Shown piece after piece: positions 54,351 through 63,570 of a stretch of 64,000 bases of DNA (position 1 is its first letter; every line of letters begins with the position of its first letter). A model generated the notes under the pieces. It did not search any database, was not told the DNA's origin, and saw nothing but the letters and a program-made list of their open reading frames with translations. Source of the stretch: Chloroflexota bacterium. Lineage in GTDB: Bacteria > Chloroflexota > Anaerolineae > Promineifilales > Promineifilaceae. The stretch is taken from contig JAGOMA010000005.1 of the NCBI GenBank assembly GCA_017993775.1, forward strand, positions 83,561 to 147,560, read 5' to 3'. The position numbers and the translations under genes are program-made.

Positions 54351-57300
54351 TTAAATTGCTTCGGCGATAACCTGCGCCAGGAGTTCCAAACTCGGCGGCT
54401 TGCTCAACCAGCCAACCGCGCCAAGCGCTACAATCTCTTGCCTTTCCTCGTCCATGGGGTGACCTGTTATGATAATAACCTTGGTTGTTAGACCTGCCTG
54501 GCGCATGGCCAACAGCAGTTCTTTCCCGCCCATTTCCGGCATAACCAGATCACACAAAATCAAGTCGATCTCGTTTTTAGAATTGGTCAAAAAGTGCATG
54601 GCCTCCAGGCCATTGTTGGCGCTGCGCGTCTGATATTGCAGCTCCCGCAAAATGGTCACCATCACGTCACACAAAACCGGGTTGTCTTCAACGACCAAAA
54701 TCGTCTCCCCGTGTCCCAACGGCAAATCGACGTCATGAACCAGCGTTTGTGGGGTTTCGCTCACGGGCAAGGCCGGCAAGTAAATGTCAAATTTCGTGCC
54801 TTTGCCAATCTCCGACGAGACTTCAATCTCGCCTTTATGTTGTTTGACAATGCCAAATACCTGGGCCAAGCCTAATCCGGCTCCCTTACTGCGATCTTTG
54901 GTAGAAAAAAAAGGCTCGAAGATGTGTGAAATAATTTGGGGGTCAATGCCTGAGCCAGTATCTTGCACAGTTATGCGCACCAAATCTGATTGGGCCTCGT
55001 CTTGCAGCAGTTGCCGGGCTAACTGCGACAAACGAGGCGCGTTGGGCCTTTGCTTGCTCAGGCGATCTAACTGGATCAGTAACTTGCCGCCCTGAGGCAT
55101 GGCGTCTCGGGCGTTGACGGCGAGGTTCATCACAACTTGCTGCAAGTGCGTGGGGTCAGCATTGACAAAAAAATCACCGCCATCGAAACTGAGGTTTATG
55201 GTGATATTTTCCGGCAGGGTTCGCTCGAACAATTTGACCCATTTATTGAGAAAAGGAATGAGATCTATTGGATGACGCTGCATGACCGAACGCCGGCCAA
55301 AATCCAAAATCTGTTGGATGAGGTCGCTGGCGCGGACGGTTTGGTCCAGGATGATGGCAAAGCGTTCACGCATGTCTGCGGGAATGCGGTTATCGCGCAG
55401 GAGCAAATCGGTATACAAACTGATGACGGCCATGATGTTATTAAAATCGTGGGCAATGCCGGCGGCGAGCTGGCCTACGGAGGCCAGGCGTTCTTGTTGT
55501 TGGGCGCGTTGTTGAATTTCTTTTTCTTCTGTGGCATCGTGGATGACGATAACCCAACCGGATAGTTTGCCGCTGTCTTTTAAGGGTTTGGCGTTCAGTT
55601 CAAAATTTCGCTGCTGCCAATCCAGTTGGCGTCGCAAGCCTGTCTGGGGGTGAACGAAGAGGCTGGACAGCGGTTCGTCACCCAACTTGTGCAAGATGTC
55701 ACCGATTTTTGCGCCGTCGGCGAGGATGGCCAGGTTTTGGGTGGCGGCGGGATTGGTGAGGAGGATACGGCCGTGCAAATCAATTACCAGCACCCCTTCT
55801 GGCACACTCTCCATTACCAATTGCAGTTGGTGCGCCTGCTGTTGAAGCTGCAAGCTTAACTGTTTTTGGATATTTTCCGCCTGTTTGCGTTCGGTGATGT
55901 CTGTAAAGGTCGCCACAGCTCCGATCACTTCCTGATGGCTGTTCAGGATAGATCTGGAATTGATGGAAATGATCGCCCGTTTGCCTGCGCCTACGCGGAT
56001 GTTCATCATCGTGTTGTCAACCGCTTTACCGGTGCGCAAGGTAATCATGGCGGGGTGATCTTCCGGCGCGAGAGGTTGGCCGTTTTTATCCAGCGCCTGC
56101 CATTGGGGGTCAAAAAGATATTGGCCTAAGAGCTGATTTTCGGTTAATCCTAAAATCTCGGCGGCAGACCGATTGCCCATGATGATTTTACCGCTCTTGT
56201 CTTGCAAGACCAGGCCCTCGCTTAACGCGCTGACCACGGATTTATAGCGCGCTTCACTTTGTTTTAAGGCTTCTTCATATTCTTTGCGTCTGGTTACATC
56301 TTCGACAATGCCCACAAGACGCACGAGGCCAGTTTGATCATCCATTTCGGTGATCCTGCCGATGTCATGAAACCATCTGTATTCCCCGGTGACCGTTTTC
56401 AGGCGGCTTTCGACTTCGTAGGTATCGGCCGCGCCTTGGAGATGTGCGCCCATCGCCTGGAGGGTTTTTTCATAATCGTCTGGGTGCAGCAGCGCAGTAA
56501 AATCTTCAAACGTCTGGAACATGTCTGGCGCATACCCCAACATTTCGGCTTTACGATCATCAAAGATCACCTTACCAGACGGCAATTCCATTTCCCACCA
56601 GGCGATATTGCCGGTGCGCAGCCCTGTTTCGAGACGATCGGTCAACCTTTTTTGAATTTCATGGGCTTGTTTGCGCTCGGTAATGTCGTAGGCTACGCAT
56701 TCCACGGCGCCTTCTTCGCGGTTCAGGCGAAATGAGGCTTCTGACCAAAAAGGCGCGCCGCTTTTATTGCGTGAACGTATTTCAATCCTGTCGATCTGGC
56801 CTTTTTTATGGAGTTCTTGGAGGATGTGGTCCCAGTCTGACGCATCTGCAAATTGGGCATAGCCTGTGGATTCTACGGTGAAGGCCTCGAGGGATGGGTA
56901 ACCAAACAGGCGGGCGGCGGCGCTGTTGGCGGTGAGGATTTTGCCGGTGTTTACGGCCGTTTTGAACAACGCCACCAACGCATTATTGAACAAATTACGA
57001 TATTCTTCCTCGCTCTTCTGGAAGGCTTCAGCGGTATGTCTTTGTTCAGTAATGTCCGCAGCAAAGATGGCGGCTCGGGTTACGGTTTTGTTGTCTTTAG
57101 CAAATACCGGGTAAACATGATTGGACAAATCTCTACCATTCCGGGTGTCGATGAAATGCACCGGTAGGCCTGTCTGAAAAACCTGATCGATCTGCGCTTT
57201 TCTGGATTCTGCAAGCTGGGGCGGCAATCTGGTGTAGATATTGACACCGAGCAGCTCATCTGGCGTACTGTTAAACCGGCGTGCGCCGCTGTCGTTAATC

Positions 57301-58208
57301 TTTAGTATATACCCTTCCGGATCGACAAGGGCGACCGAATCCGTTGGCGCGTTTAATAATGCGGTCAGATCCGCTCCGCTGGCCTGCAGGTCTTCTTCCG
57401 TTTGTTTGTGGTGGGTTATGTCGTGGTTAACAGCGAGAACATTGGTGGGACGGCCGTCCTGATCTCTCACCAGGTTGACCGACGAAAGCACATTCAGTTT
57501 GGAGCCGTTCTTATGATGCTGAATGGCCTCGCCTCGCCAGGTTCCCTCAGCCAAAAACTGAGAGATGACCTCTTCATGACTGATGTTGATAAAAAATGTG
57601 GGAATCATTTCCCCCATTCGTTTTCCAATAACTTCTTCAGCCGTCCAGCCATACATAGACTCAGCCGCCTGATTCAAACTCTGAATGAAAAATTCCAAAT
57701 CCGTCGTGATAACCGCATCTGAAATGGCGTCTAACAAGACTGCTTTGTATTGCAGTTCCTCCTCAGTTCGCTTGCGCTCGGTAATATCCAGTGTGAACCC
57801 GTCATAATAGGTAATCGCCCCGGTATCATCGTACACACATTTGGCGAAAATGCTCATCCACCGCAGCTCGCCATCCTGACGTCTGTAGCGAATGGTGTGC
57901 CCATTTAAATGCCCATGTTGGGCAAACAAGGTCTTCACTTCTTCGCGGTCAACTGGATCGGCGTACAGGGCAGAGATGTTTTTTACGCCATGGATCATCT
58001 CTTCGGGCGAATTAAACCCCGCCATCTGAACAAAAGCCGGGTTTACCAGGCGATATTGACCATCTGGCGTGGATTGAAAGATGCCTACTGGCAAATTTTC
58101 AAACAAGCCTCGGTATTTTTCTTCGGTTATCTCCAAGGCGGCATTTCTTGCCCGCAGTTGGTTCAATTCAGCGATTAATTGCGACCTGGTTTTCTCATTA
58201 TCGTTCAC
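54351..58208 (-). CDS. Soluble multi-PAS hybrid histidine kinase
   Basis: This 1285-residue hybrid kinase has no transmembrane helix. It has seven PAS-like domains in the N-terminal two thirds (starts near EEKYRGLFENLP, LQYKAVLLDAI, ADLTALLNAP, EEYRNLFNNA, DRLETGLRTGN, ARYKSVVSAL, QLQLVMESVP). Then come a HisKA domain (AGIAHDFNNIMAVI, phospho-accepting His), a HATPase (DTGSGIDP, FEPFFSTKDRSKGAGLGLA) and a C-terminal receiver domain (LILCDLVMPEMGGKELL, phosphoacceptor Asp). Such kinases sense cytoplasmic signals, often redox or ligand states. The start is GTG 58208 behind GAGGAATC. It is a single unit with no output regulator nearby. Confidence 0.9.
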   Translation of the reverse strand: MNDNEKTRSQLIAELNQLRARNAALEITEEKYRGLFENLPVGIFQSTPDGQYRLVNPAFVQMAGFNSPEEMIHGVKNISALYADPVDREEVKTLFAQHGHLNGHTIRYRRQDGELRWMSIFAKCVYDDTGAITYYDGFTLDITERKRTEEELQYKAVLLDAISDAVITTDLEFFIQSLNQAAESMYGWTAEEVIGKRMGEMIPTFFINISHEEVISQFLAEGTWRGEAIQHHKNGSKLNVLSSVNLVRDQDGRPTNVLAVNHDITHHKQTEEDLQASGADLTALLNAPTDSVALVDPEGYILKINDSGARRFNSTPDELLGVNIYTRLPPQLAESRKAQIDQVFQTGLPVHFIDTRNGRDLSNHVYPVFAKDNKTVTRAAIFAADITEQRHTAEAFQKSEEEYRNLFNNALVALFKTAVNTGKILTANSAAARLFGYPSLEAFTVESTGYAQFADASDWDHILQELHKKGQIDRIEIRSRNKSGAPFWSEASFRLNREEGAVECVAYDITERKQAHEIQKRLTDRLETGLRTGNIAWWEMELPSGKVIFDDRKAEMLGYAPDMFQTFEDFTALLHPDDYEKTLQAMGAHLQGAADTYEVESRLKTVTGEYRWFHDIGRITEMDDQTGLVRLVGIVEDVTRRKEYEEALKQSEARYKSVVSALSEGLVLQDKSGKIIMGNRSAAEILGLTENQLLGQYLFDPQWQALDKNGQPLAPEDHPAMITLRTGKAVDNTMMNIRVGAGKRAIISINSRSILNSHQEVIGAVATFTDITERKQAENIQKQLSLQLQQQAHQLQLVMESVPEGVLVIDLHGRILLTNPAATQNLAILADGAKIGDILHKLGDEPLSSLFVHPQTGLRRQLDWQQRNFELNAKPLKDSGKLSGWVIVIHDATEEKEIQQRAQQQERLASVGQLAAGIAHDFNNIMAVISLYTDLLLRDNRIPADMRERFAIILDQTVRASDLIQQILDFGRRSVMQRHPIDLIPFLNKWVKLFERTLPENITINLSFDGGDFFVNADPTHLQQVVMNLAVNARDAMPQGGKLLIQLDRLSKQRPNAPRLSQLARQLLQDEAQSDLVRITVQDTGSGIDPQIISHIFEPFFSTKDRSKGAGLGLAQVFGIVKQHKGEIEVSSEIGKGTKFDIYLPALPVSETPQTLVHDVDLPLGHGETILVVEDNPVLCDVMVTILRELQYQTRSANNGLEAMHFLTNSKNEIDLILCDLVMPEMGGKELLLAMRQAGLTTKVIIITGHPMDEERQEIVALGAVGWLSKPPSLELLAQVIAEAI

Positions 58209-58277
58209 GATTCCTCGCCTCTTTTATAAACCTATTGTAACGATGCAGACCTTATGTACTTCGTAATAAAGGTTTTT

Positions 58278-58490
58278 GGAATTTATGCCTCGCAGCCATG
58301 GTATCCTTGCCGCGTATTTCCCAGTGCACGGTAAGGATACCGCGGCTACACAATCCACGAACAAAGCTTGAAATTATTTTTGTAACAAAGCACCAAGTCA
58401 CCATGCAAAAACAAGATTGTGGTTTTTAGATTGGACCAATCTTGAAGGTTGGTCCAATCTGCGCCACTTAATTTTTGGAGCGGTTACTAC
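58278..58490. repeat. Dispersed hairpin element, family 2 (copy B, interrupted)
   Basis: This copy begins TTGGAATTTATGCCTCG, with arms AGCCATGGTATCCTTGCCG (about 58294-58312) and CGGTAAGGATACCGCGGCTA (58329-58348), then TCCACGAACAAA. About 100 bases are then inserted, including GATTGGACCAATC and GGTTGGTCCAATC palindromes. The copy resumes at AATCTGCGCCACTT (58456) and ends GCGGTTACT, the same words as in copy A at 42716. Confidence 0.82.
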
Positions 58491-58533
58491 GGGTTTGATC
58501 AAAAAATCCAAATTCTCAGGAGTAAACCCGTAG
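58487..58533. repeat. Dispersed hairpin, family 1 (reverse orientation)
   Basis: Arms CTACGGGTTT (58487-58496) and AAACCCGTAG (58524-58533) pair perfectly. The loop contains CCAAATTCTCAG, the reverse complement of the CTGAGAATTTGG loop of the other copies. Downstream, at 58564-58602, lies another pair of GATTGGTCCAATC/GATTGGACCAATC palindromes. The rest of 58209-58699 shows no gene. Confidence 0.85.
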
Positions 58534-58699
58534 GGTTCGTGCATCATTAACTTTTGAGTCTGCAGATTGGTCCAATCTGAGAGATTGGACCAATCTTACC
58601 AGGTTAAAAACACACGGACCCTTAGGGTTTGTACTTTGGGCACATACGCCAGGAATATTTAAGGTTGTTCAGCAAGAAACCAGGGTCCATGGTCGGCGC

Positions 58700-59359
58700 T
58701 TACCCGGCCAATAACCCCCGTTGAATGGCCGCCGATACGGCCCCCGCCCGTGAATCGACGCCGAGTTTGTTATAGACATTGGTCAGGTGCGCCTTCACTG
58801 TTCGTTCGGTGACGCCCAGAGCCAGGGCAATTTCTTTGTTGCGCTCGCCGCGGGCAACGGCCGTCAACACTTCCATCTCTCGTTCGGTCAGGCCGCCTTC
58901 TTCCCCAGGCGCGGGCATAGGTTTTGTTGTACTCTGGAAGCCTCCCCCGGTATGCGCCAATACGCGCAGCAAAATCTCCGGCTGCATCAGTGTTTCGCCG
59001 CGCGCCGCCGCGCGGATGGTATTAAACAGCGTCTGGCGTCCGGTATCTTTCAACAAAAAGCCCCGCGCGCCAGCCTGTAACCCTCGCAGCATCAAATCAT
59101 CCTCGTTGTAGGTGGTCAGAATAACGATGGCCATGTCCGGCCATTCGGCCAAAATGCGGCTGATGGCTTCCAGACCGCCCATGCCCGGCATACGTAAATC
59201 CATCAGCACCACATCGGGCTGCAATTCACCGGCGAGGCGCACGGCCGTTTCCCCATCCACCGCCTCGCCCACTACGGCCATATCTTCTTCCATACTTAAA
59301 ATCAACTGCAATCCTTCGCGGACCACCAGGTGATCATCGGTAATCAAAACGCGAATCAT
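58700..59359 (-). CDS. NarL/FixJ-family response regulator
   Basis: This 219-residue regulator has a receiver domain with phosphoacceptor D54 (VLMDLRMPGMGG), followed by a LuxR-type helix-turn-helix near the C-terminus (LTEREMEVLTAVARGERNKEIALALGVTERTVKAHLTNVYNKLGV). It starts at ATG 59359 behind AGGAACC. The start overlaps the stop of the upstream kinase by four bases (ATGA), so the two are translated together. It probably controls the divergent ABC exporter genes or its own operon. Confidence 0.95.
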   Translation of the reverse strand: MIRVLITDDHLVVREGLQLILSMEEDMAVVGEAVDGETAVRLAGELQPDVVLMDLRMPGMGGLEAISRILAEWPDMAIVILTTYNEDDLMLRGLQAGARGFLLKDTGRQTLFNTIRAAARGETLMQPEILLRVLAHTGGGFQSTTKPMPAPGEEGGLTEREMEVLTAVARGERNKEIALALGVTERTVKAHLTNVYNKLGVDSRAGAVSAAIQRGLLAG

Positions 59360-60624
59360 ACGGTTCCTCCATTGAGCGCAGCCGGTAAGTCGCCGTCTGC
59401 CGCTTGTGGGGAATGGGTGATCGGTACAACCATTTGCAGCGTTGTGCCTGCGCCAGGCTGGCTCTGCACCGACAGCGTGCCGCCGGCCAACCGGGCGCGT
59501 TCACGCAGACCGAGCAGGCCGTAATGACCGGTGCGAATTGCGCCGTTGGCGACGTCGAACCCACGGCCGTTATCGCGGATTTCGATGTGGACACGGCCGT
59601 TCGCCATCTCTACCAGCACGCCAACCTTTGTGGCCTGAGCATGACGCGCCACATTGGCCAGCCCTTCGGCGACACAACGGACCACGTGCTCAGCTAAATC
59701 TGGCGGCAGGATGAATTCTGGCGGCATGGTCAGGGCGCAGGTTATGCCGGTGGCTGCCGTAAATCGGTCCGCCTCTCGCGTGATGGCCTCGCCTGTCGTA
59801 ACGGCCGTTGCCCGTAAATCGTCGATGGCCCGACGCGCGTCGGCCAGCGTTGTCCGCGCCCGCTCCTTGGCCTGCCCGACAATTTGCGCCGCCTTGTCGG
59901 TATTGCCCCGTTCCAGATTGGCTTCCAGCGCCTCTAATTGTAGCACCAACCCGGCCAATCCCTGGGCCAAGGTGTCGTGTAATTCGCGGGCCATGCGCTG
60001 CCGCTCGCCTTCCAGGGTCAGTGTTTCAACCTGTTGGGCGTATTCAGACAACTGCCGATGGGCGATTTGCAGCTCGCCCAACAATTCCTGGGCTTCCGCG
60101 CGGGCGTTCAGCTGGCGCAGAAACATCATAACGTAAATAAACACAAATAGGGCGCTGAGCAGCACCCCGCCCAACCAGCGGCTGATCGATTGCCAGCCCC
60201 ACAACACGCTGAACGTGATGGCCAGCAGGGCGATGTAGCCGAGAACGGCCGTCAACGACCGCCGCCAATCTTCAAGAATGCCCACCGTCTCCCCGGCTAA
60301 AGCCAAAAATAGGCCGATGGCAATCCCTTGCTGCTGACTGATAACGGTCAGAGCCAGAACCAGACTGATTTGGACCAGGAGGTAAACTGCCAGACGCCAT
60401 GAATTGAGCACAAAATACGGCACGTACCAATGCAAAATCAGGTGACCTACCATCAACAAAGTAAAAGGAACAAGCCGGACTGGCTGGCGTAATTCTGGCG
60501 TGAAGTACAGGGTGACGCCGTAAAGGCCCACCAGCACCAAGATCATAAACCAGAAAAACGGCTTGGTTTCTTGTAAACCGGCTTCTACCTGGGGATTGTT
60601 GGTTTGACGGAACAGGTTTTTCAT
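59356..60624 (-). CDS. Membrane sensor histidine kinase (HisKA_3 type)
   Basis: This 422-residue kinase has five or six N-terminal hydrophobic helices (about 20-170), a coiled-coil linker, a HisKA_3 domain with the phospho-accepting His (ERQRMARELHDTLAQGLAGLV) and a HATPase domain (NVARHAQATKVGV, IEIRDNGRGFD, GLLGLRERARLAGG). It phosphorylates the NarL-type regulator whose start overlaps its stop. ATG 60624 with AAAGGTC upstream is preferred over a longer frame to 60711. Similar LiaS/DesK-like kinases sense membrane stress or fluidity and often sit next to ABC exporters, as here. Confidence 0.92.
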   Translation of the reverse strand: MKNLFRQTNNPQVEAGLQETKPFFWFMILVLVGLYGVTLYFTPELRQPVRLVPFTLLMVGHLILHWYVPYFVLNSWRLAVYLLVQISLVLALTVISQQQGIAIGLFLALAGETVGILEDWRRSLTAVLGYIALLAITFSVLWGWQSISRWLGGVLLSALFVFIYVMMFLRQLNARAEAQELLGELQIAHRQLSEYAQQVETLTLEGERQRMARELHDTLAQGLAGLVLQLEALEANLERGNTDKAAQIVGQAKERARTTLADARRAIDDLRATAVTTGEAITREADRFTAATGITCALTMPPEFILPPDLAEHVVRCVAEGLANVARHAQATKVGVLVEMANGRVHIEIRDNGRGFDVANGAIRTGHYGLLGLRERARLAGGTLSVQSQPGAGTTLQMVVPITHSPQAADGDLPAALNGGTV

Positions 60625-60816
60625 CGTTGACCTTTGTGGTTGATTATACCATTTTGCCAGACGGCCGTTATTGTCCCTTAGGGCATTGTACCTTTGTACA
60701 CCTTTGCCCATTGCCCGAAAGCACGATGTGGGGGTAACGGCCGTTGGCTAAACTATAGACAGTGAACAAAACCGGAACGGTAGTCTGATAACAACCGTTG
60801 CCCAACTGGAGGAACC
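60625..60816. promoter_or_regulatory. Divergent regulatory spacer (two-component pair / ABC exporter)
   Basis: This spacer of 192 bases separates the kinase (minus) from the ABC exporter (plus) and must hold both promoters. Two ACGGCCGT motifs occur (near 60661 and 60738). CTATAGAC near 60757 could be part of a -10. A regulator binding site is expected here but cannot be recognised by eye. Confidence 0.4.
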
Positions 60817-61722
60817 ATGACCCAACCGATAATCGAAGTGACCAACTTCTGCAAACGTTACGGCGATTTTGTCGCCGTAGACAACATCACCTTCGCCGTC
60901 AGCCAGGGCGAGATATTTGGCCTGCTAGGGCCGAATGGCGCCGGCAAAACCAGCACCCTGGAAACATTGGAAGGTCTGCGGCCAGCCGACAGCGGCACGC
61001 TGCACGTCGCCGGCATCAACCCCACCCGCGAACCACGCCAACTGCGTCACGTCATCGGCGTGCAGCTTCAATCATCGGGCATGCCGGAAAGCATGACGCC
61101 CGCCGAGGCGATGCAGTTCTTTTGCGCCTACCACGGCATTGCCCCGCGCCACGATTTGCTGGACCGTTTTGGTCTATCGGCAAAGCGGAAAACGCAGTTT
61201 CATCTCCTATCTACCGGGCAGCAGCGCCGCCTGTCGTTGGCTCTGGCCATCGCCCACGAGCCGCAGGTGCTTTTTTTGGACGAACCGACGGCCGGTCTGG
61301 ACGTTAGCTCCCGCGCCGAACTGCACACGCTGATGCGTGAACTACAAACTGGCGGCACGACGATCGTGCTGGCCACCCATGACATGGCCGAAGCTGAGGA
61401 AATGGCGGACCGAGTAGCGATTATGCTGAACGGCCGTCTCACTGCCATCGGCACGCCTTTGGAAATTACGGCGACGGGGGCCGGCATGACCAAAGTATCG
61501 GTCTACACCAAAGCGGCTACGCTGCTGGCCAACCATCACACCTTTCCGGCCGTGGCCCAGCGCACGCAAAAAGAAAACTACGCCATCTACTTCAGCAGCG
61601 ATATTGCCCAGACCGTGCCCGCGCTTATCAACTATGTCCAGGCGCAGCAAGACGAACTGATAGATTTGAGAGTAGAACGGCCGTCACTCGAAGACCGTTT
61701 CTTGGAATTGACAAACAACTAA
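60817..61722 (+). CDS. ABC exporter ATP-binding protein
   Basis: This 301-residue ATPase of the drug/lipid exporter group (CcmA/DrrA-like) has Walker A LLGPNGAGKTS, signature LSTGQQRRLSLALA (Thr in place of the first Gly of LSGGQ), Walker B VLFLDEPTAGLD and switch His LATHDMAEAEE. The C-terminal region ends VERPSLEDRFLELT, common in this class. TGGAGGAACC precedes ATG 60817. The membrane partner is the next gene, 65 bases downstream. The substrate is unknown; regulation by the divergent kinase pair is likely. Confidence 0.93.
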   Translation: MTQPIIEVTNFCKRYGDFVAVDNITFAVSQGEIFGLLGPNGAGKTSTLETLEGLRPADSGTLHVAGINPTREPRQLRHVIGVQLQSSGMPESMTPAEAMQFFCAYHGIAPRHDLLDRFGLSAKRKTQFHLLSTGQQRRLSLALAIAHEPQVLFLDEPTAGLDVSSRAELHTLMRELQTGGTTIVLATHDMAEAEEMADRVAIMLNGRLTAIGTPLEITATGAGMTKVSVYTKAATLLANHHTFPAVAQRTQKENYAIYFSSDIAQTVPALINYVQAQQDELIDLRVERPSLEDRFLELTNN

Positions 61723-61787
61723 ATTACTGATCGGCGCGCGGCAGGCAGTTGCCCACCGCCCTACAACCGAATTTCTGGAGGCCACAC

Positions 61788-62597
61788 ATGTCCGCATTTA
61801 CCAACCATCTATCCTTTGAATTTAAAGCAGGCATCCGCAATAAAAATCTACTGCTGATGAATTACCTGTTCCCACTAGGCTTCTACCTGATGATGGGCGC
61901 CATCATGCCCGGCATCAACCCGTTTTTCCGTGAAACCATGATTCCGGCGATGATCACCTTCGCAATTTTAGCCGCCACCCTGTTGGGTTTACCCGACCCG
62001 CTGGTGAACGCCCGCGAAACCGGCATCTTCCGCAGCTACAAAATCAACGGCGTGCCGGCCTTTTCCATCCTGTTCATCCCCGGTCTTACCACCGGGATGC
62101 ACCTGGCGGTTGTCTCGCTCATCATCACCTTCAGCGCGCCTTTTCTGTTCGACGCCCAAATACCGCAAAACGGCTTCGCCTTTTTCATCACTCTGGTGGC
62201 GCTGTCTATAGCTTGCTCCGGCATTGGCATTCTGATCGGCGTCATTTCGCCCTCCACCCGGTTAACGGTGCTGTACTCCCAAGTCATCTTTGTCCCGTCG
62301 ATGATTTTGGGTGGACTGATGCTGCCCTACAGCATGTTGCCCGCCGCCGCGCAAAAAATTGCCCAACTGATGCCCGCCACCCACGCCATGAACGCCTTTA
62401 ACGCTCTGGCGATGGGCGCAGCAGCTGATTTTAACCCCTGGGCTTCCATCATCATTCTGGTGGCCGGCGGCCTGACTGCCTTTTGCCTGGCCCTGTTTCT
62501 CTTCAGTTGGGACAGCAAAAACAGCGCCCGCCGCGGCCACCCCCTGCTGGCGTTGTTGGTTCTGGTACCGTTTGTGGCAGGAATTCTGGTTCTATAA
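61788..62597 (+). CDS. ABC-2 type exporter permease
   Basis: This 269-residue membrane protein of the ABC-2 family has six hydrophobic segments: FEFKAGIRNKNLLLMNYLFPLGFYLMMG at the N-terminus, AMITFAILAATLLGLPDPLVNARETG, then helices ending with ALLVLVPFVAGILVL. The family motif SKxxG-like region (VIFVPSMILGGLMLPYSMLP) is present. GGAGG lies upstream of ATG 61788. It forms the exporter with the ATPase gene just upstream. Confidence 0.93.
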   Translation: MSAFTNHLSFEFKAGIRNKNLLLMNYLFPLGFYLMMGAIMPGINPFFRETMIPAMITFAILAATLLGLPDPLVNARETGIFRSYKINGVPAFSILFIPGLTTGMHLAVVSLIITFSAPFLFDAQIPQNGFAFFITLVALSIACSGIGILIGVISPSTRLTVLYSQVIFVPSMILGGLMLPYSMLPAAAQKIAQLMPATHAMNAFNALAMGAAADFNPWASIIILVAGGLTAFCLALFLFSWDSKNSARRGHPLLALLVLVPFVAGILVL

Positions 62598-62650
62598 AAG
62601 CTGACCACTCCTTTCCATAAAAAAGCCCGGATTAACTAACCCACAGAAAC

Positions 62651-62690
62651 TTGGAGATTGGAGATTGGAGATTGAGCCAATCTCCAATCT
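62651..62690. repeat. 7-bp tandem repeat TTGGAGA with inverted copy
   Basis: Three TTGGAGA units (62651-62671) are followed by AGC and the inverted copy CAATCTCCAATCT (62678-62690). AGATTGGAGATTG (62662-62674) and CAATCTCCAATCT pair perfectly over 13 bp. The tract lies after the exporter permease. Confidence 0.9.
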
Positions 62691-62717
62691 TAGTTCTGCA
62701 AGTTGTTTAATTCACAG

Positions 62718-62748
62718 AACGTCATGCAGCCCTTGCATGACGTTTTTT
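62718..62748 (+). terminator. Rho-independent terminator
   Basis: AACGTCATGCA (62718-62728) pairs with TGCATGACGTT (62734-62744) over 11 bp around a 5-base loop, followed by TTTT. It separates the ABC exporter from the DinB-family gene, whose promoter begins only a few bases later. Confidence 0.85.
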
Positions 62749-62753
62749 CAGGA

Positions 62754-62782
62754 TTGATTTATACGAACATATGTTTTATAAT
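62754..62782 (+). promoter_or_regulatory. Promoter with LexA-like operator between -35 and -10
   Basis: TTGATT (62754-62759) and TATAAT (62777-62782) are separated by exactly 17 bases, a near-ideal sigma-70-type promoter. CGAACATATGTTTT (62764-62777) fills the spacer and matches the Gram-positive LexA consensus CGAACRNRYGTTYC at 13 of 14 positions. A repressor bound there would block polymerase. The gene 33 bases downstream is of the DinB (damage-inducible) family. Confidence 0.8.
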
Positions 62783-62814
62783 CTCCTGGTGACATTTTGG
62801 AGAGTTTAAAAGCG

Positions 62815-63297
62815 ATGACCAACCAAATCCAGGCAGAACATTTTACGCGAGCGCTGTATGAGCTTCTCGACGAGACTTTCGACACCGTTCACGGCATTTT
62901 TCTTGATAAGGGCACATCTTTGTTTGAAACATTGGCCACCGTATCGGCCGCAGAAGCGTCGATCCCAGTTGGCGGGCAATGCGCCACACTGGCGGCGCAG
63001 GTAAAACACATCGCGTTTTACCTGGATGTGCTGGAGAAAGGTGTGCGAGCGGGGCAGTTCGAGCGGCAAGATTGGGGCAAAATTTGGCGAGAAACGGCCG
63101 TTGTCACCCCTGATGAATGGGAAGCCGCCAAATTAGCCCTGCGGGAAAGCTATAATCGCACCAAACAACTGATTGCGGATACGGCCGTGTGGTCTAGCGA
63201 ACAGCAAATCGGCGGCGCAATCGCTACCATTGTGCATACAGCCTATCATCTGGGCGAAATCAGGCAGGCGCTATGCACCCTAAAAAATAACACCTAG
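62815..63297 (+). CDS. DinB-family metal-binding four-helix protein
   Basis: This 160-residue helical protein of the DinB superfamily has the conserved metal-site histidines VKHIAFYLDVLE and HTAYHLGEIRQAL. DinB-type proteins include thiol transferases with mycothiol or bacillithiol and uncharacterised stress proteins. ATG 62815 is chosen over TTG 62797. A LexA-like box and a good promoter lie directly upstream, in line with damage induction. It is a single gene. Confidence 0.85.
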   Translation: MTNQIQAEHFTRALYELLDETFDTVHGIFLDKGTSLFETLATVSAAEASIPVGGQCATLAAQVKHIAFYLDVLEKGVRAGQFERQDWGKIWRETAVVTPDEWEAAKLALRESYNRTKQLIADTAVWSSEQQIGGAIATIVHTAYHLGEIRQALCTLKNNT

Positions 63298-63570
63298 CTG
63301 CCCACCCCTATCGTGGGTTCTTGTGGTCGCCCAACTTCTCATTTCCACCTGCCCCACACCTTCTCCGTTATTTTTTTCTCGCCACGCCAACCACGTGTTG
63401 CAGGAAACGCCCATTCGTTCAACGGGAGCGCATACTTAAATCAACCGGACACTATCGCGCCGTAACGGCATGACGGCGGATAACGGCAGTTTGTCAGGCT
63501 GCCTGAACGATCTATTATTAGCTATGCGAAAATTTGCGCAGAGACGCAAGATTGGTACAAGGAGAGACAT
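63298..63570. other. Spacer without recognised gene
   Basis: This 273-base spacer lies between the DinB-family gene and the BNR-repeat gene. Nothing certain was seen. It carries no ACGGCCGT motif, and ACAAGGAGAGAC lies at its end as the ribosome binding site of the next gene. Confidence 0.4.
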
